From: Fistularia commersonii
Lineage: Eukaryota; Chordata; Actinopteri; Syngnathiformes; Fistulariidae
NCBI GenBank assembly: GCA_037954325.1
Contig: JBBMNZ010000035.1
Span: 2,730,001-2,794,000 of the forward strand
DNA: 64,000 bases
Reading direction: 5' to 3'
Positions 14,369-27,173 of this stretch are shown here, piece after piece. Under the pieces are notes generated by a model. The model did not search any database. It was given only the letters and a program-made list of their open reading frames with translations, and was not told the origin of the DNA. A program made the translations under genes and the position numbers. Position 1 is the stretch's first letter. Every line of letters begins with the position of its first letter.

Positions 14369-17300
14369 CTGTTGGGGAAAGAAAAAAAAAAAGAAGTTTT
14401 ACATTACAATTTAATAGTTATACTTTACTGCGCAATCACCCGGAGCCTCCTCAGCTTCGGCGTTTCTGTCCTTCGCGCCTCTGGCATCTGAGAACCGAAA
14501 AACCGTGTCCCTTAGTCGAGGCAACATCCATCAACAGAAAACTCACATGGTAACTGAGCGATCGCATTTTGAAGTGTCTACGTTTTCCCCACTTCTACGG
14601 GAATTGTTTGCCGTTTTGCTTTGGTTACATGGTGACAAAAACGGAGCCATGGAGTTGGCCAAACAATACAAGACATTTCAGCCATTGTTCTCTCGCATGT
14701 TGACTTGAGCCCCCTCAATTCTACTGACTTTCGCCGGGGTTTAAACTCCTCGCCACAGACTGCCTGTTGGGATTTTATGGCTTCGAAATCAAGAGTGCGG
14801 CTTCAGAGAAGCTGGTAATCAAGAAGGTGCCGCTTTAAACTACGGCCACATCATCAGCGCAAAACAACAATTCAGCATCCAGGAGTTTCAGCTCACTGAA
14901 GCCTTCCTTTGGCTCCATGTTGGTCTAGGAGAAGGCCTTTTGATTGAGTAATCCGGCGGTTGTTACAGTTCCTTAGCCACGTACCACGCAATTACCACGC
15001 GTTGGTCAATTATAATTCTGGGGGTCTGCAGAGCTCGGGGAGGGGTGTATGCTCTGGATTTAATCCATCCTTGTGAGCAGGCTGACGGGCGGCGTCCACC
15101 GAGCGACGGAGGGGGGGTTAAGTGCCTTGCTGACAAGCACCTAAACAGGCCGGCCTCTCCAACCTCCAGGCCAGAGCCCTGTCACCCTTCAGCACCATTT
15201 TAGCTGGATTGTAATCTTGGCGAACCTGCCGGATCTGTCCGCCGCCCCCCGACACACACTCATAACGAGTCCCAGCGGCCTCATGAATAACAGATCAATC
15301 ACGACCGGTGGTTCGATAAAGTGACCGGTACGGGAGGAGAAACGACCGATGTGGCGTCAGGTGTTCGAGTAGGTCTCTGTTAGCGTGAGATGGCTGCTTC
15401 TGCTAAAGCAGTATTTGGTTAAAATGAAAAAGAAAAAGCTTTTGCCTTTCCTAAAGGGGCGTTTGCCAGACTTTCGACATTATCTGGTAGCAGCGTGTCT
15501 TCTGTTTACATTTTTCCAAGTCTAAGAACAACTAGCCTTCACTCCATTGATTGGTTGCGCCATGGCACATTCCATCTCTGATTGGGTGCAGGCCTGGCCC
15601 AAATTGCGTCCACAGTAGTGTTTGGTCTGCAAATACTTTCGGACTCCCACTGGAGACGTGAAAAGAGCTGAGACAGACCAGATCAGCTTGGTCTGGCAAT
15701 GTTATGCTAGTCAACGTAGCTGTGCTGACAAAAAGGTACTACTAACCGCGACTTTGGAACAACGGGGAAACAAACCAGGCAAGCTGAGTCAAGCCAGGAC
15801 TTACATTTCACAGACAAGACCAAAAAATAAACAAAGTGATAAAAATTGAAAATAACTTTTGTGAACTGCATTTTTCATGCAGGCTGGGCTTTTGTTTATT
15901 GCAACCGGTTGTAGAATGGTCTTCATAAACCCACAAGTTACTCTTCACAAGAAACCAACTATTCCGTACCCGACAGTACTAAAACACACAATGGAAGGTA
16001 AATTGCGTAGCTACCTGCCACTTAAGGCTAAAGTCCAGATTATTTTACGATGGGAACGCAAAATTTCGCACCAGTTTGCGGCGGCGTGTGCTGAACCAGC
16101 TCCGGGCTCCTTAGACGTGACGACTGTCCAAGAGTCTGTGAATGTCACTCAACTCAAACCAATACTTTAGATCTACATTACAAAGTAGTAGTGCGTCCCA
16201 AGTGCACCCGTGACTTGAGCTGGCTCGGCCCACCGGGGAAAAAGGAGATACGACAACGCCTTTACAAAGTGGATGGCCTTCTGTCGTCAGGAGGGTTGGG
16301 ATGAAAATATCAAATGTGGAACACTAAAAGTAGGATTGATGTTTTTCCTGTGTTTTACCTGTGTACCTCAGGCCTGCCTAAAGTTTGGTTCTTGGACTTC
16401 AGAGTCCCTCCTGGAGACGGTCCTGATCACAGAACACAAACGGCCTCGGAGGATCTGCAGAGCGTTGCGGACCGGGGAGCCGCAGGCAGCGGCAAGTTTC
16501 CACACGTCCCAAAAGGCGTCTTCGCTGCAAAGTGGCGGCTGGGTAGAATGAGGAGAACCCTGACGGCACTCTTGAAACGCAAACTCGGCACGGCGGTAAA
16601 CCTGCGCCCTCAGATTCAAAACAGATGGAATGCTGGGGACAAGGTGGATAAAGTTGGGACAGACCACTGGGTGGAGGGACAGGGGGGCAAACAGTTTGGC
16701 AGCCACTAAACCACCTGAGCCATTTTTCCGAGTGTAAAGGTCGAGCGCGCCGGCGGCGGGAACGTGTGCGGCCGATCATCGCGGCCGATCTCCTCGCTTA
16801 CTGTCAATTTCTATGAGAGTTCCCAGGCGAAGCGAATCTGTGAAGGACTGATTTCGATCAACGTCGCTGAGGAAGTGCAGTCCCGATCCCTCGGCCAGAC
16901 GTCACAATCGGCGGCGGCGGCGGGGAAATACAGCAAGCATTCTAACGGACGCTACGTGTTAAAGCCCTCCTGAAAAATAAGTTAGAACTCTGCTACGACC
17001 CGACATCTCTCACACACACACATACGCAGGGAAAAAAAAGAAAAAAAACACCCGACAGGTTCGGTGGGTTGTCAAGAGTCATGACAGCATTGTGCTGTGC
17101 CAGAGAAAAAGAGCGAGAGAATCTGTTGAATGTGCCGAGCATAACCTCACACCGACTTACTCCTCCTAAACAAACATGGCCCGGCGGCTGTTGACATTAC
17201 GGAGTCCTGCAGCCCCACCTAAACATGCTTTCAACCACCCAGACGCCCCCTATAAAGCAGGTTACGCAACAACCCCGCTTAATATTTATGTCTCAAAGAC

Positions 17301-20300
17301 ATTAAGATGACCCCACCCCAGCCCCTCGGCATTTTTTTTTTTTTTTAAACATTACAGACTGAGCCAGCCTGTCTCTGGCGGCCGGTCTGTTTAGTCTCTG
17401 TTTTCCTTGTACCTCGAGAAGCGACTATACAAAGCTCGCGCCCTGAAAGCCGGGGCCACTGGCAAAGAGAAGCGGGTTTGGATCTGGATCAGAGCTGAGC
17501 GAAAAGGTTAGGAGTGCTGAGAGCAATCTTTAGAAGTCGGGCTTCAATGCGCGAAGCCCCCACAACAACGGGTCATATGACCTTTCGGGTAAAAGCGACG
17601 CCGGGTCAATAGTGGCACCCCGTACATGACAGCGTGCTCGGCAGAATGTTCTGTAAATAAATCTTTTTTTTCCCCCCCGTCCCCCTCCTGCCCCCTCTTT
17701 AAAAGTGTCCGCTGCTCTTTCAGCCTGTCAGAAATAAAAGGGTGAAGATCTAATGATGGAAATAAAATGATAAAAGCCAGAGCTGCCCGATTGTCTAGAA
17801 CAGAAACTTCCTTTTATGGTCGTACAAACCGTCCCTGCCAAGCAGCATCATTTTGTTTATCATGAATTGCATGTAAATGATTAAAATTCTTTTTTTTTTT
17901 TTTTTTTTATAAAGTTACCAAATGAAAAATCACATGAAACTGGAGGAAAGGTCAAGATATTAAAGTAAACAATTTCCTTGCTGTTATCTTGAAATCACAG
18001 TATTTCTTTCTCTCTGTAAAACTGATTTCAGCTCAGTTGTTTGTACAACATGTTTGAAATACTTTTAAAACTACATTTACCAAACACCGGAATGACTAGA
18101 TTTAATGTTTTTAGTGCATGCAGTTTTTTTTTTTTTAAACCAACTGTAACGACACAGAGCTCGATGTCACTTCGGAAAAGCTTTGTGGGATTCGGGGTAC
18201 AACAAAACATAAGGCAAACGTAGACTTCTTGACGACAGTTTCCAAAGACGGAAGCCTTGAACTGGATGTGACCGACACGCACGGGTGACCGATCGCTTTC
18301 TGAGCAGTCAAACCCCGGGCAAAATACCTTTGGATCAATACCGTGATCATTTCAATCGTTCACCTTGATGACGAGTACTGGTTCGGTTGCGGCGCTTCCT
18401 CACAGAGGCTAATATTCAAGGCTAACGGCTGAGATGATGAAGACTTAGGGATGTGTGCGATCTAAATTAAACCGTCTGTTTGTGCGAGGCACTCTGTGAA
18501 TATGAGCTCTGTGTGCCGTTTTACAACGAAACAGTGGTGCGTTGGTGGCCGTCACAAATAATTCAATGTATGAGAAACACTGGGCCGCTGGCTGACAGAG
18601 CACCAAACATCTTCCCCCATTCCAGCAGACGAGGCATGATTTAGTGAACCGCTGGCTCCGACTTCGGTTTCGTGACAGCCGTACTTGTCGGCCAAGTATT
18701 GTAAAAATCCATAATGCGGGGCAAAGTTTACGCCGGTGCACTTTGTTTACCATATGTACCACCCACTCGTAAACACGACGACATCAGAGTGGCGGGCCGG
18801 AGTCAGAATTGTTAAGGCGATGGACTTTGCCGCTGGCTCAGATAACCCCAAGATTCACTCTCCGGCTAGCGGCTAGCGACTGTCGACTTTGTCCGTTTGC
18901 GCCGCGAGCCTCGAGCCTGCGGGTCAGTGCAGCTGGTTGACGGTCTCTGCTGATCAGTACGGCAAATCGGCGGTCTCGGATCAATATGGAGCGCAGCGTC
19001 TCGGATTTAAATGCGGCGGAGGCCACACGTGGAGACAATTTTTTCAGGTTGCTTTTACACCTGCCGTCCAAATGTCTCTCAAGTGAGCCCTTGATACCAG
19101 ATCTCACTCCGCCTCACTCTAAAAGCAAACAAAACGCTTTCGTTAGTCCATTTAGCAGGAACGAACTAAATGTTATCGGCAGAATGATTCGTGGTAGCCC
19201 ATATACATAATTGCGCACTAAAAGGTGTAAGAGATACAGGACGTCGTGATGTTCTGCTTTCACAAAAAGAGGCAGCTCATCGAAAAAGACCAACCACAAT
19301 ACGGTGACCGACCTACAAGATTCAGCACGGAAAGAGTGACTAAATCCAAAAGGGGGAGAAATCTACCCGGACCTCTGACGCTTGTAATTCCTCTCCATTG
19401 GCTTTTCACCACTTTCAGATCTGAAAACGCAGCCGTCGGCCCCAGGAGTTATTGGAGGCCTGTCTTTGACCAGAGGTAACCAGTGGATTAGCTGCCCCTT
19501 CCGTGTTGTCCGGGTCACACTCACTGATATACCTGGACCTCGATGCCTCCCGGATGCGTCCAGACCTGCGCGCAGCGACGCCTTCGGATCGCTACGGAGG
19601 TCAACAGATCGCTCGGGACAAATCCTATTTCCCGGTCTGGACAAGGTCAGGAAGGAGACTTTGGGTTTACGATCCAGAACAATTGCAGATCGATCTAATA
19701 TGATCCACACCATAGAAGATAACAGACCGCTCCCGTTCCGTTCATTCTTACTGCACGACTGAAATCCTTTTTTTTCTTTTAAATTCCGACAAAGATTAAT
19801 CAATCTGACTTACAGACGGGTGATTTTTCCCCGATCAAGAGCGGATATTGTGATACACGCTGACATCAAAAATGGCTTCGGCGCTAACGATGATTAATTT
19901 TTCCCCCAGTTATCGTGACGGTAATATTGGGAAACGCTACTCAATGCTGTCACGTGACTAACAAATTTGCTTAGCATGGAAGAGGCTGAAAATGTTAAGG
20001 GAAGGGCAAGGGAAGGGATCACAAACCAAGATAAGGCTAAACAGCTTGTTGAATATTTGATATTACATGGCAAACTCCCAAATGAAATAAAAAAACAACA
20101 ACGAATGGGATGAATTAGCATGCAGTCATCTGAAACCCTGAATTTACAGAACCACGTAATGTACGCTGTCACTGCCATAATGACGCGCACCAATTATGGA
20201 GGATTTGGATCATGTCGTCCACCCACGGCTTTAATTTCAAATGTCAGAAAATCCACTATTAATGTATTTTAAATAGCGAGTTTAGCCGTAAGTCGATCCT

Positions 20301-21967
20301 GTGTGATAAAATTCAGAGTGAAGAAATGACTGTTGCAGATAAAAGCAGTAACCAATACAGATAGATATCAATTCCAGAGAGAGCGGCAACCGATATCTAA
20401 GAGTGGACCATATTGAATGTACTAGATGTGTCATTGGTTCCTTGTGGGATATATGATGAAACTGTGAATATTAAATGTAATTTTAGACTGAATTCCTAAA
20501 GCCCACGGCCGCAAACGTATTCAGTAGGGTTCGCTCCAGCCACACTGAACGCAGAAATGATGTCGACTAAATTTGGCGTCCCCAAAGCAGTGGCATCTCT
20601 TGGCGTCTGTGTCCAGTCGAGTGTTTGGTCACGAAACTTTGCTATTTATGTTTACAGCGCTTATACTTGGCGTCACTACTGTCTTGCGAAGAGTCTGGAG
20701 CCTTTACAGCCCTTTCTTGGCAGGAACCGGCAGAGATCATGGCTGATTTACAGTCGACACCAAGCGATCCAATTGTGACAAACCTCCATGTGCGTCGTTT
20801 GTTTGTTTGTGTTACATTAACACGGCAAAAGACATTCAAAACATCAGGCCTAGCAAGGAGCCACAGGAAATTGTAATGCATGTCTGTCAACACAAACAAA
20901 ACCCCACGAAGCGGCTGCACACTTGGACTTCACGGCCACTTGCAACCCACAAAAAGACTAATTAGATGTCCATTAAGGAAATCTGGGACCCGTCTGACAG
21001 TGCCAGTGCATTTAGGCCTGTGCTTTTACTTAACCATTATAATGCACTTCGGATCAGATTCCTTTCTTTTCTTTCGAACGCAATCGTTTTAGCCCAAGAC
21101 AGAAAAGGACCTATTTTGTGTGTTTAAAAAGAGAAAAGCAAGCATGTGCAGGAGACAGGAACCGTGTGTTATTCTGGAGCGTCCAGACCCCTTGTGTGTG
21201 GTAAATGTGAAATATCCAAGTTCTGCTACATTGGAAGTGAACGACAAAATAACCAAAAAATAACCCGGACGCTCCGCAAGCCTCGCTCCTTCCCTGCAGC
21301 TCAAACTGACGAAGAAGACGATCTGTTCGCGGTCATTACCTTGAATTTCGGGGCAAAAAGAGTGAACCATCGGCTAACACAATGCTATCTGCAGGAAGCA
21401 CCTAGCTTGGTAGCTACGTGTGTCCGTGGCAAACCCTTGAAAACACACTACAGGGGAAAATGGTACCTGGTGTGGGTGCTCATGTCACCTAACCAAAATA
21501 ACATATTTAACCGTGGTTAACACGAACAGAACACACTCAACGTCCTTTTTAAAGTGACACCTTAGCAAAGCTAACGTTACGTTTTGGGAGTTAACCAGCT
21601 AACTAATAGTCGTAATCCAACTCATGTAGGGTTGAAATGTTTTGTTAGCTAAACCAGCCTTGAAAGTGAATACGGGGCTAACATTTTTCATTCTAGACGT
21701 CCACACGTCAAAAACGAACGGTATCCTTAAATACATTTGAAAAAGCACGATCTGGACGATTGGGCGACAAGGACTGACAACACGGCAGGAAAATATAAGC
21801 AGCTATGCTAAACGTCAATAGCAAAGCAAACGTCAGTAGATGCCAGACTGCTAGCACGCTAACTGAGCTAGCGGCTGAGTTAGCCGTCGGCTAGCTGTGT
21901 TTCTTCCCAGTCAAACTGGGAAAACTGGGGATAAAAATCAAATTAAATGAAAAGGGGACATTCTTAC
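14369..21967 (-). other. shoc2: shoc2 intron 1 (inferred)
   Basis: 7.6 kb between the exon 2 acceptor and a donor-like CCC|GTAAGAAT at 21967. No coding similarity was recognised in any frame. It includes a diverged interspersed repeat at 15100 and a homeodomain/POU-like AT-rich island near 17840; the remainder is unremarkable. Confidence 0.5.
15095..15205 (+). repeat. interspersed repeat fragment
   Basis: GGGGGTTAAGTGCCTTGCT followed by ..AAGCACC and a GCACC-rich trailer resembles a very common teleost repeat (AAGTGCCTTGCTCAAGGGCA). The class is not assigned and the copy is diverged. Confidence 0.45.
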
Positions 21968-23340
21968 GGGTGTAAGGTGGGCCGGCGGGGGGCTGTCGAT
22001 GTTCTCCAGGCGGGTTCACCCACTCCCAGCGCCTAGTCTCTCCACAAGCAGGGCTGTGCGTGTAGGCCCCGAGCCGAGCGGCTGTCGGGACGCGAACCGA
22101 CTCGTCCGCCGTGAGCTCGGCCGAGCAGGGGGACCTACGCGGCGGCCGGCTGAGCGCGAACGGCCGGCGGACAACCCAGAGAGGACAGCCGACGGGGGCG
22201 GCGGGTATCACCGCGGAGCCGCCGCTGAAGGCGCCCCGGGCTGCGGACCGACTGGAAGAAGGCGTCCGAAGCGCCGACGTGCTCCCGTGTTGGATGTTAG
22301 CCGAGGGGAAAAAAGAAAACACTCCTAAAAACAGCGGCCATTCTGAAGCCGAACAAAAGAGCGCCTTCGCCTTCGCTCCTGCAAAATGACAGCGGAGCCC
22401 CACACACGCCCTGCCGGCAGCCCGAGGGAGGGTTATTATCACCGGAGTGATGCGCAGCCACACCGCGGGAGGGGGGCGTCCTCGGCGAATGTTAGAATAT
22501 AACACTTTTACCTTCTGAGGTGTGACTCCGCCATCCTCGCTGCTTCCTCCTCCTTTCCTACACTGCTGCTCCGCTCTGCACATGGGCGAAGTTCGCCCCG
22601 GCGAACACCTGCCAGGAGCGGGAGAGGGGGGGGGGGGGGGGCTGGCGGTTATTAAACACCTGAAACTTTTCCGAACCGGGGATTTATCTGCAGACCCCAC
22701 TTCCCTTACAGTGGGTTTATTCCCTGTCGCAGTTGTCCTGCGTTGATGTGTGAATTTCTCCCACCAGCACGGGGAAGGGGGGAGGAGGAGGGGGCTTCAC
22801 TACTTGTTGCTCAGGAGTGGGGGCAGCTCTGCACCCCCCGGGAGCCTCCGGCCTCCGGCGGGGGTGGGCTCCTAAGCTCCAAAGCTCCAAAGCTTCCCCG
22901 CCAGCTGTTTTCTGACAGCGGGCAGATGTTCGGCCGTGCAGCTCGTCTCGTAGACCAGCGTCGAGGTTCACTTCTCCCATATCTCCATCCCTCCCCCTCC
23001 TTCCCCCCACCGACGAACTGCGTCATCAGGCCCGCTGGCCAATCAGAGCGCCGGACGCGAGCTGCGCCTCGCCCGGCCGCCGGACGCGCTCAGCCGGCCT
23101 CAGCAGCAGGAAGAGACCGAGGGCTGCAGCCGGAGGAGCGTCTTTCTCCCTCTTTTTTTTTTTTTTTAAGTTGTGGCTGAATAAAGAATGCACATCCCCG
23201 CTTTGCCCTCCCCCCGCCGCTTTCCAGGAACGACCGGAAGCCCAGAGCCAGCTAGATCCGATTACTTCCGAGCAGCTTCGACCTTCATCCTGCAGAGTTT
23301 GCAGCCGCAGGCACTGCAGACGCCGACCGACTCTCACCCC
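21968..23340 (-). promoter_or_regulatory. shoc2: CpG-rich promoter and first exon of shoc2 (inferred)
   Basis: High GC and CpG density (especially 22050-22280 and 22990-23130), a CCAAT box on + (GGCCAATCAGAGCG at about 23039) and G-rich runs. On the minus strand a donor-like GTAAGA begins at 21967, which would end a noncoding first exon. A 269-codon open frame on the minus strand (22700-21891) is read as GC-driven. Transcription start unknown. Confidence 0.5.
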
Positions 23341-23389
23341 GAGCTCAAAAAACTGTGAACCGGACATTTGTAAATGTGAAGAAGCTCAC

Positions 23390-23745
23390 CGATGATCTTC
23401 TTTTGCCTCCATCTAACCTCCTCCTCAACAAACTCCACGTCCTCCTTGGCTCCATCCATAAACCTCCTCTCTGGTCTCCTTCAAGGCCGACCTGCTTGCA
23501 GTTCCAACCTTCACTATCCCTCCTCTATCCATGTCCAAAACCATCTCAGTCCACAACATCTAGCCTGTGCTGGGCTCACTCCCGATCCTCTCCATTCCCC
23601 TCACGCCCGAAGAGAAACCTCAGCATCTTCACCTCTGCTGCCCCCAGCTCGGGCTCCAACCTGGCTGCGCTCCTTTCTGCACCTCTTATCTACACCCAAA
23701 AGTCGTCCTTCACGTGTCTCATATTATTTGACGAGCAGCTGATAG
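23390..23745 (-). mobile_element. non-LTR retrotransposon reverse-transcriptase relic
   Basis: On the minus strand the sequence reads like the C-terminal part of a fish LINE polymerase ORF: a segment translating as AAEVKMLRFLFG, matching the family pattern (AELKMLRFSLGVTRKDRI), and further phrases about map-like positions GAGATGGTTTTGGACATGGA. The frame is broken by indels. The exact clade (RTE, L2 or Rex) is uncertain. It sits between the divergent shoc2 and bbip1 promoters. Confidence 0.6.
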
Positions 23746-25229
23746 GTGTCGGGGTTCATATTTTATCATCGTGCAATGTTATGCTAGCAGATACCTAACA
23801 TACACCCCTGCAGAGGGACATTCGGGAGAGACACCTTTAACAGTAGTAATTTTGTCCTCTAGGTTAAAGTGAAAAACACAACAAAGGGCAAGAAGATAAA
23901 ATAAATGTAGTAATAAAAAAAAGGCATTCCAAACATAGCTGGGTATTAAAAAATTACAATAATAGATAAACAATTAAAAGTAGTAATTGTTTGGATAGTA
24001 ACAATAATGGGATCACTAAATTAAAACATTTCAAGTGAAGTCTTATTTCGAATGATGTCAACTGAGGATTGCATTGGAATAATCTGATCCTCAGACACAC
24101 CGACAATCGCCCGTACTTGAGGTGTGTGTCCGTCTGTGTGTGTTTGGGGGTGAAAGACTCACACAACATCAGGAAGACCTTTGCAATGAGGCGGGCGTGA
24201 CAACCGATCACACAGGAAGCCTGCCGCTCGCCGTCCTCGGCCGCACCGAGGGCTCTGAGGGCTTTTACGTCAAGCCGTTTGTTTGCCGCCGGGCAGTAAG
24301 GTCAGAGGCCTCGGCCCGGACCAGGAGGTCCCACAGGAAGTGTTGGAGGGGATGTCAGGAAGTTGACAAGACTCCACGATGGCTCAGATGCTTCACTGCT
24401 CAGAGACATCCTCCGATGAAGCCCTTTGTGGAAACCATATTTCACAAAACATCTTTGAATATCTGCTCCAGAGCCAGTACCGACTGTCTCTGGGGTCAAT
24501 CAGCTGTCAATGACATTCGCACCGACAGGCAATTTACAGTCTGCCAAGGAAAATCACATCTATTTACTTGAAGACCTGAGAAGATTTAGAGACAACCTGA
24601 ATATAAAATCCAGGAGCACCTCAGTGACTCCCAGTGTCTCATCCTGGACCAGAAACCAAGTTTTCTGAGCAGCGAGTGTGAAACCTGTGAATCAGGACGC
24701 CCCCAGCTGGACAACATGTGTAAGAAGAACACCAGGGTTCGAGGTGCCCCATGTTTACAGATGCTTGATGCAGCATACAAATCTGTGCTGACTTCCTGGT
24801 TTTGTGATAAACTCTTAAAAACTGATTAACAATCAGTTTAAAAGGAGCAAATAACAGAATTTCATCCAGTCTGTGCTCAGTCAACAATTAATCATGTGCT
24901 CCAGGAATCTTGTAGTGAAAGTAAAGACCCAAAAAGATTAATTGCAGGTGAAAATACATCCATTCCTATTCGAGTAAAATGGAATTAAAAGATGTCCAGT
25001 GTAATTACATCCGGAAAAATTTTTTTGAGGATGTTTTTTTTCATCCAACACTAAAAATCAAAAGCTTGTACACTGAAGAACTATAGGGCGAGGCCAAAAC
25101 ATATACATAAACATAAACATATATATATATATATATATATACATTTTTATTTTTTTCTTAATATATGTATCGATCATCTCAGACATTATTTGGTGTAATG
25201 CTAAATGCTACCAGAGGTGTCGCTACAAC
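23746..25229. other. intergenic, shoc2 to bbip1
   Basis: AT-rich to mixed sequence with a (TA)n run at about 25118-25142. No gene, RNA gene or clear repeat family was recognised. Confidence 0.4.
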
Positions 25230-25273
25230 ACAGTGACTGCGAGATTCGGCAAAGAAGACGCGGCGGGCGAGAT

Positions 25274-25299
25274 TCTCGCGAGACCGGTGACCTAGCAAC
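25274..25299 (+). promoter_or_regulatory. bbip1: TCTCGCGAGA element plus RFX X-box at bbip1
   Basis: TCTCGCGAGA (25274-25283) is a palindromic core-promoter element of housekeeping genes. Four bases later GTGACC-T-AGCAAC (25287-25299) matches the RFX X-box GTNRCC-N0-3-RGYAAC at every fixed position. RFX factors drive ciliary genes and BBIP1 is a BBSome subunit, so the match fits the gene. The site lies in the inferred promoter or first exon. Confidence 0.7.
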
Positions 25300-25742
25300 C
25301 GCTGTAATCTCTGCCTGCCGCCGAAGGTAACGCTGGCTTCTCAAATATCTAGAAATAACCCGATATTCTGGAATTTAATTGTTATTATTTCTTTAAACTC
25401 GCGAAAACAAGACGCCAACTGTAATCCATGCGATATAGGTAATCGACCCCGGGCAAAACGGAGTTAGCTTAGCCTAGATTAGCTTCTCGTTGCTCGATCG
25501 CGATAATAGCATCCGGTTGATCGGATTTCGACTCCTGTACATAGATTCTTTCTCTTTTGAAAGCAATATAAAATGAATTATCAATGGCTTTTTTTATTAT
25601 TTGGTTATCTGTTGCATCTTCCATATTTACCCGAGCATTAGCATTAGCTTTAACACACAAACAGTCTTGAATGTCCCATCCGTGCGAGGCTGCAAAGTGA
25701 ACGAATTCTCTTCCAGACACCAGACCGTGGTTTCCTGACACG

Positions 25743-26240
25743 ATGCCTGAAGTGAAGTCGATATTCAGGGAGGTTCTGCCTAAACAAGGTTGGTACCATA
25801 GCACGCAACTGTTTGGACAAATAAACACCTAAGCACAAGGAGAGGGCTGTTGTTTACTACTACTTCCCAGTAGTAATACTACTCAGATTGAGCCGAGGGC
25901 TGCTGTGTGGCCTGCACACATCTGCAGTGTATTGACAGTTAAAAAATGTTCACACACACAGTAGTGACAGATCTGCTTTGCAGACACGCTCCAGATGATC
26001 CAAAGCTCCCACCTGCGTAAACTCCAACTCTAGGTTTCTGAAATGAAAGAATTCCTGCGCCTGTCTGGCTGACTTTTCTTTTTGCCAGGGCAACTCTCCA
26101 TGGAGGACGTCCCGACCATGGTTCTTTGTAAACCCAAGCTCCTCCCGCTGAAGTCCGTCACACTGGAGAAGTTGGAGAAGATGCAGCTGGAGGCTCAGGA
26201 GGCGGTCAGACAGCAAGAGCTGGCGGCAAAGGAGCAGTAA
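25743..26240 (+). CDS. bbip1: BBSome-interacting protein 1 (BBIP10)
   Basis: Smallest BBSome subunit, needed for BBSome assembly and ciliary trafficking. The coding exons are 25743-25788 and 26089-26240 (46 + 152 nt), joined in phase 1 through GT-AG, giving 65 codons plus TAA. The protein begins MPEVKSIFREVLPKQG and continues with MVLCKPKLLPLKSVTLEKLE, both closely matching the conserved core of vertebrate BBIP1, then ends in a glutamine/glutamate-rich helix. An acceptor at 25715-25716 starts the ATG exon at 25717, and an inferred noncoding first exon ends at 25326 (GAAG|GTAACG). No stop lies between 25717 and the ATG, so an N-terminal extension like the longer human form is possible. It is transcribed opposite to both neighbours. 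The exons are too short for simple ORF calling. Confidence 0.93.
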
Positions 26241-26643
26241 CAGCAGCAGGGGTGAAGGGAGCTCCGTGAAACCCATATTTTAAAACACTGTTCAGTATAA
26301 GAGTTTGTTGAGATGTTCACATTTAAATGTCGTCAAGAACCACTGCTGTGTAAGATCTTGATACAGGAAGCATGGAGGAGCGGGTGAAAAATCAGATACA
26401 TCCACCCAAATACTTTGCAATGGACAATTCAATTTTCCAAAGACCATGAAAACCGAGCAATCGCTGTGACACTCTGGGCTTTATCGTCTCAGACCTGAAG
26501 CTCCCACCACAGAAAACTCAACAAATTAGATGGAAGAGGTGGCAGCAATCGCATCCTGTCCCAAGTGTTCATGGTTTTTTCCAGCTGAATGGAAATGTGT
26601 CGCCGATAGAACAAAAACGCAATTTTTAAAAATGTGAAAATCA

Positions 26644-26649
26644 AATAAA
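26644..26649 (+). terminator. bbip1: bbip1 poly(A) signal (AATAAA)
   Basis: The first AATAAA downstream of the bbip1 stop, giving a 3' UTR of about 420 nt. The end of the convergent pdcd4 gene is inferred about 350 bp further on. Confidence 0.55.
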
Positions 26650-27020
26650 CTATTGCAAATGATAAACGGTGTAATTGGGCATTATCTGTGAATATTACAG
26701 CTCTGCTTTGGCCGAGCAGTTTATAGGTAAACCCGAATGACCACCTGAAGGAACGTCATGGAGCCCCGAGGCTGGTCTGGAGCAGAAGAGCCTCCTACGG
26801 CGGTCTCCATGGTAACGTGTGTGCGTCTGTGTTTGCGCAGCCACCGAAGCTAAATTCAGCTCCAAGACGTGGAGAGCGGAGGCTCCATCTGCCGTTGGTG
26901 TTTGGAAAGACATTTCAGAGAACAAATACAAGCCGCGGCTGCACGTCTTCAGTCTGTGTTCAGAAAAGGAGTCGTTGCACAGCTTAGAAACAGCAGATAG
27001 TCGGGGAGTCGGCGCTCCCC

Positions 27021-27026
27021 TTTATT
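27021..27026 (-). terminator. pdcd4: pdcd4 poly(A) signal (AATAAA)
   Basis: TTTATT on the + strand, that is AATAAA in pdcd4 sense, about 390 nt after the pdcd4 stop. It would close a 3' UTR of about 410 nt that contains the miR-21 site. Confidence 0.5.
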
Positions 27027-27173
27027 CTTTTTGACCCTTTTTATAAAGCTCTTGACGCAAACCAGTTACCTCTGTACAAACGCTGCTTTCTAGAAAACAA
27101 ACGAAGGGGAGCGGCAGTGAAATCAGGTGAACACTGTACAAAACAACACGCAGAGTCATGGCACTTTAAGGGT

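Noticed and set aside
21891..22700. 269-codon open frame on -
   Set aside because: Lies in the CpG-rich first-exon region of shoc2; no recognisable protein, GC-driven absence of stops.
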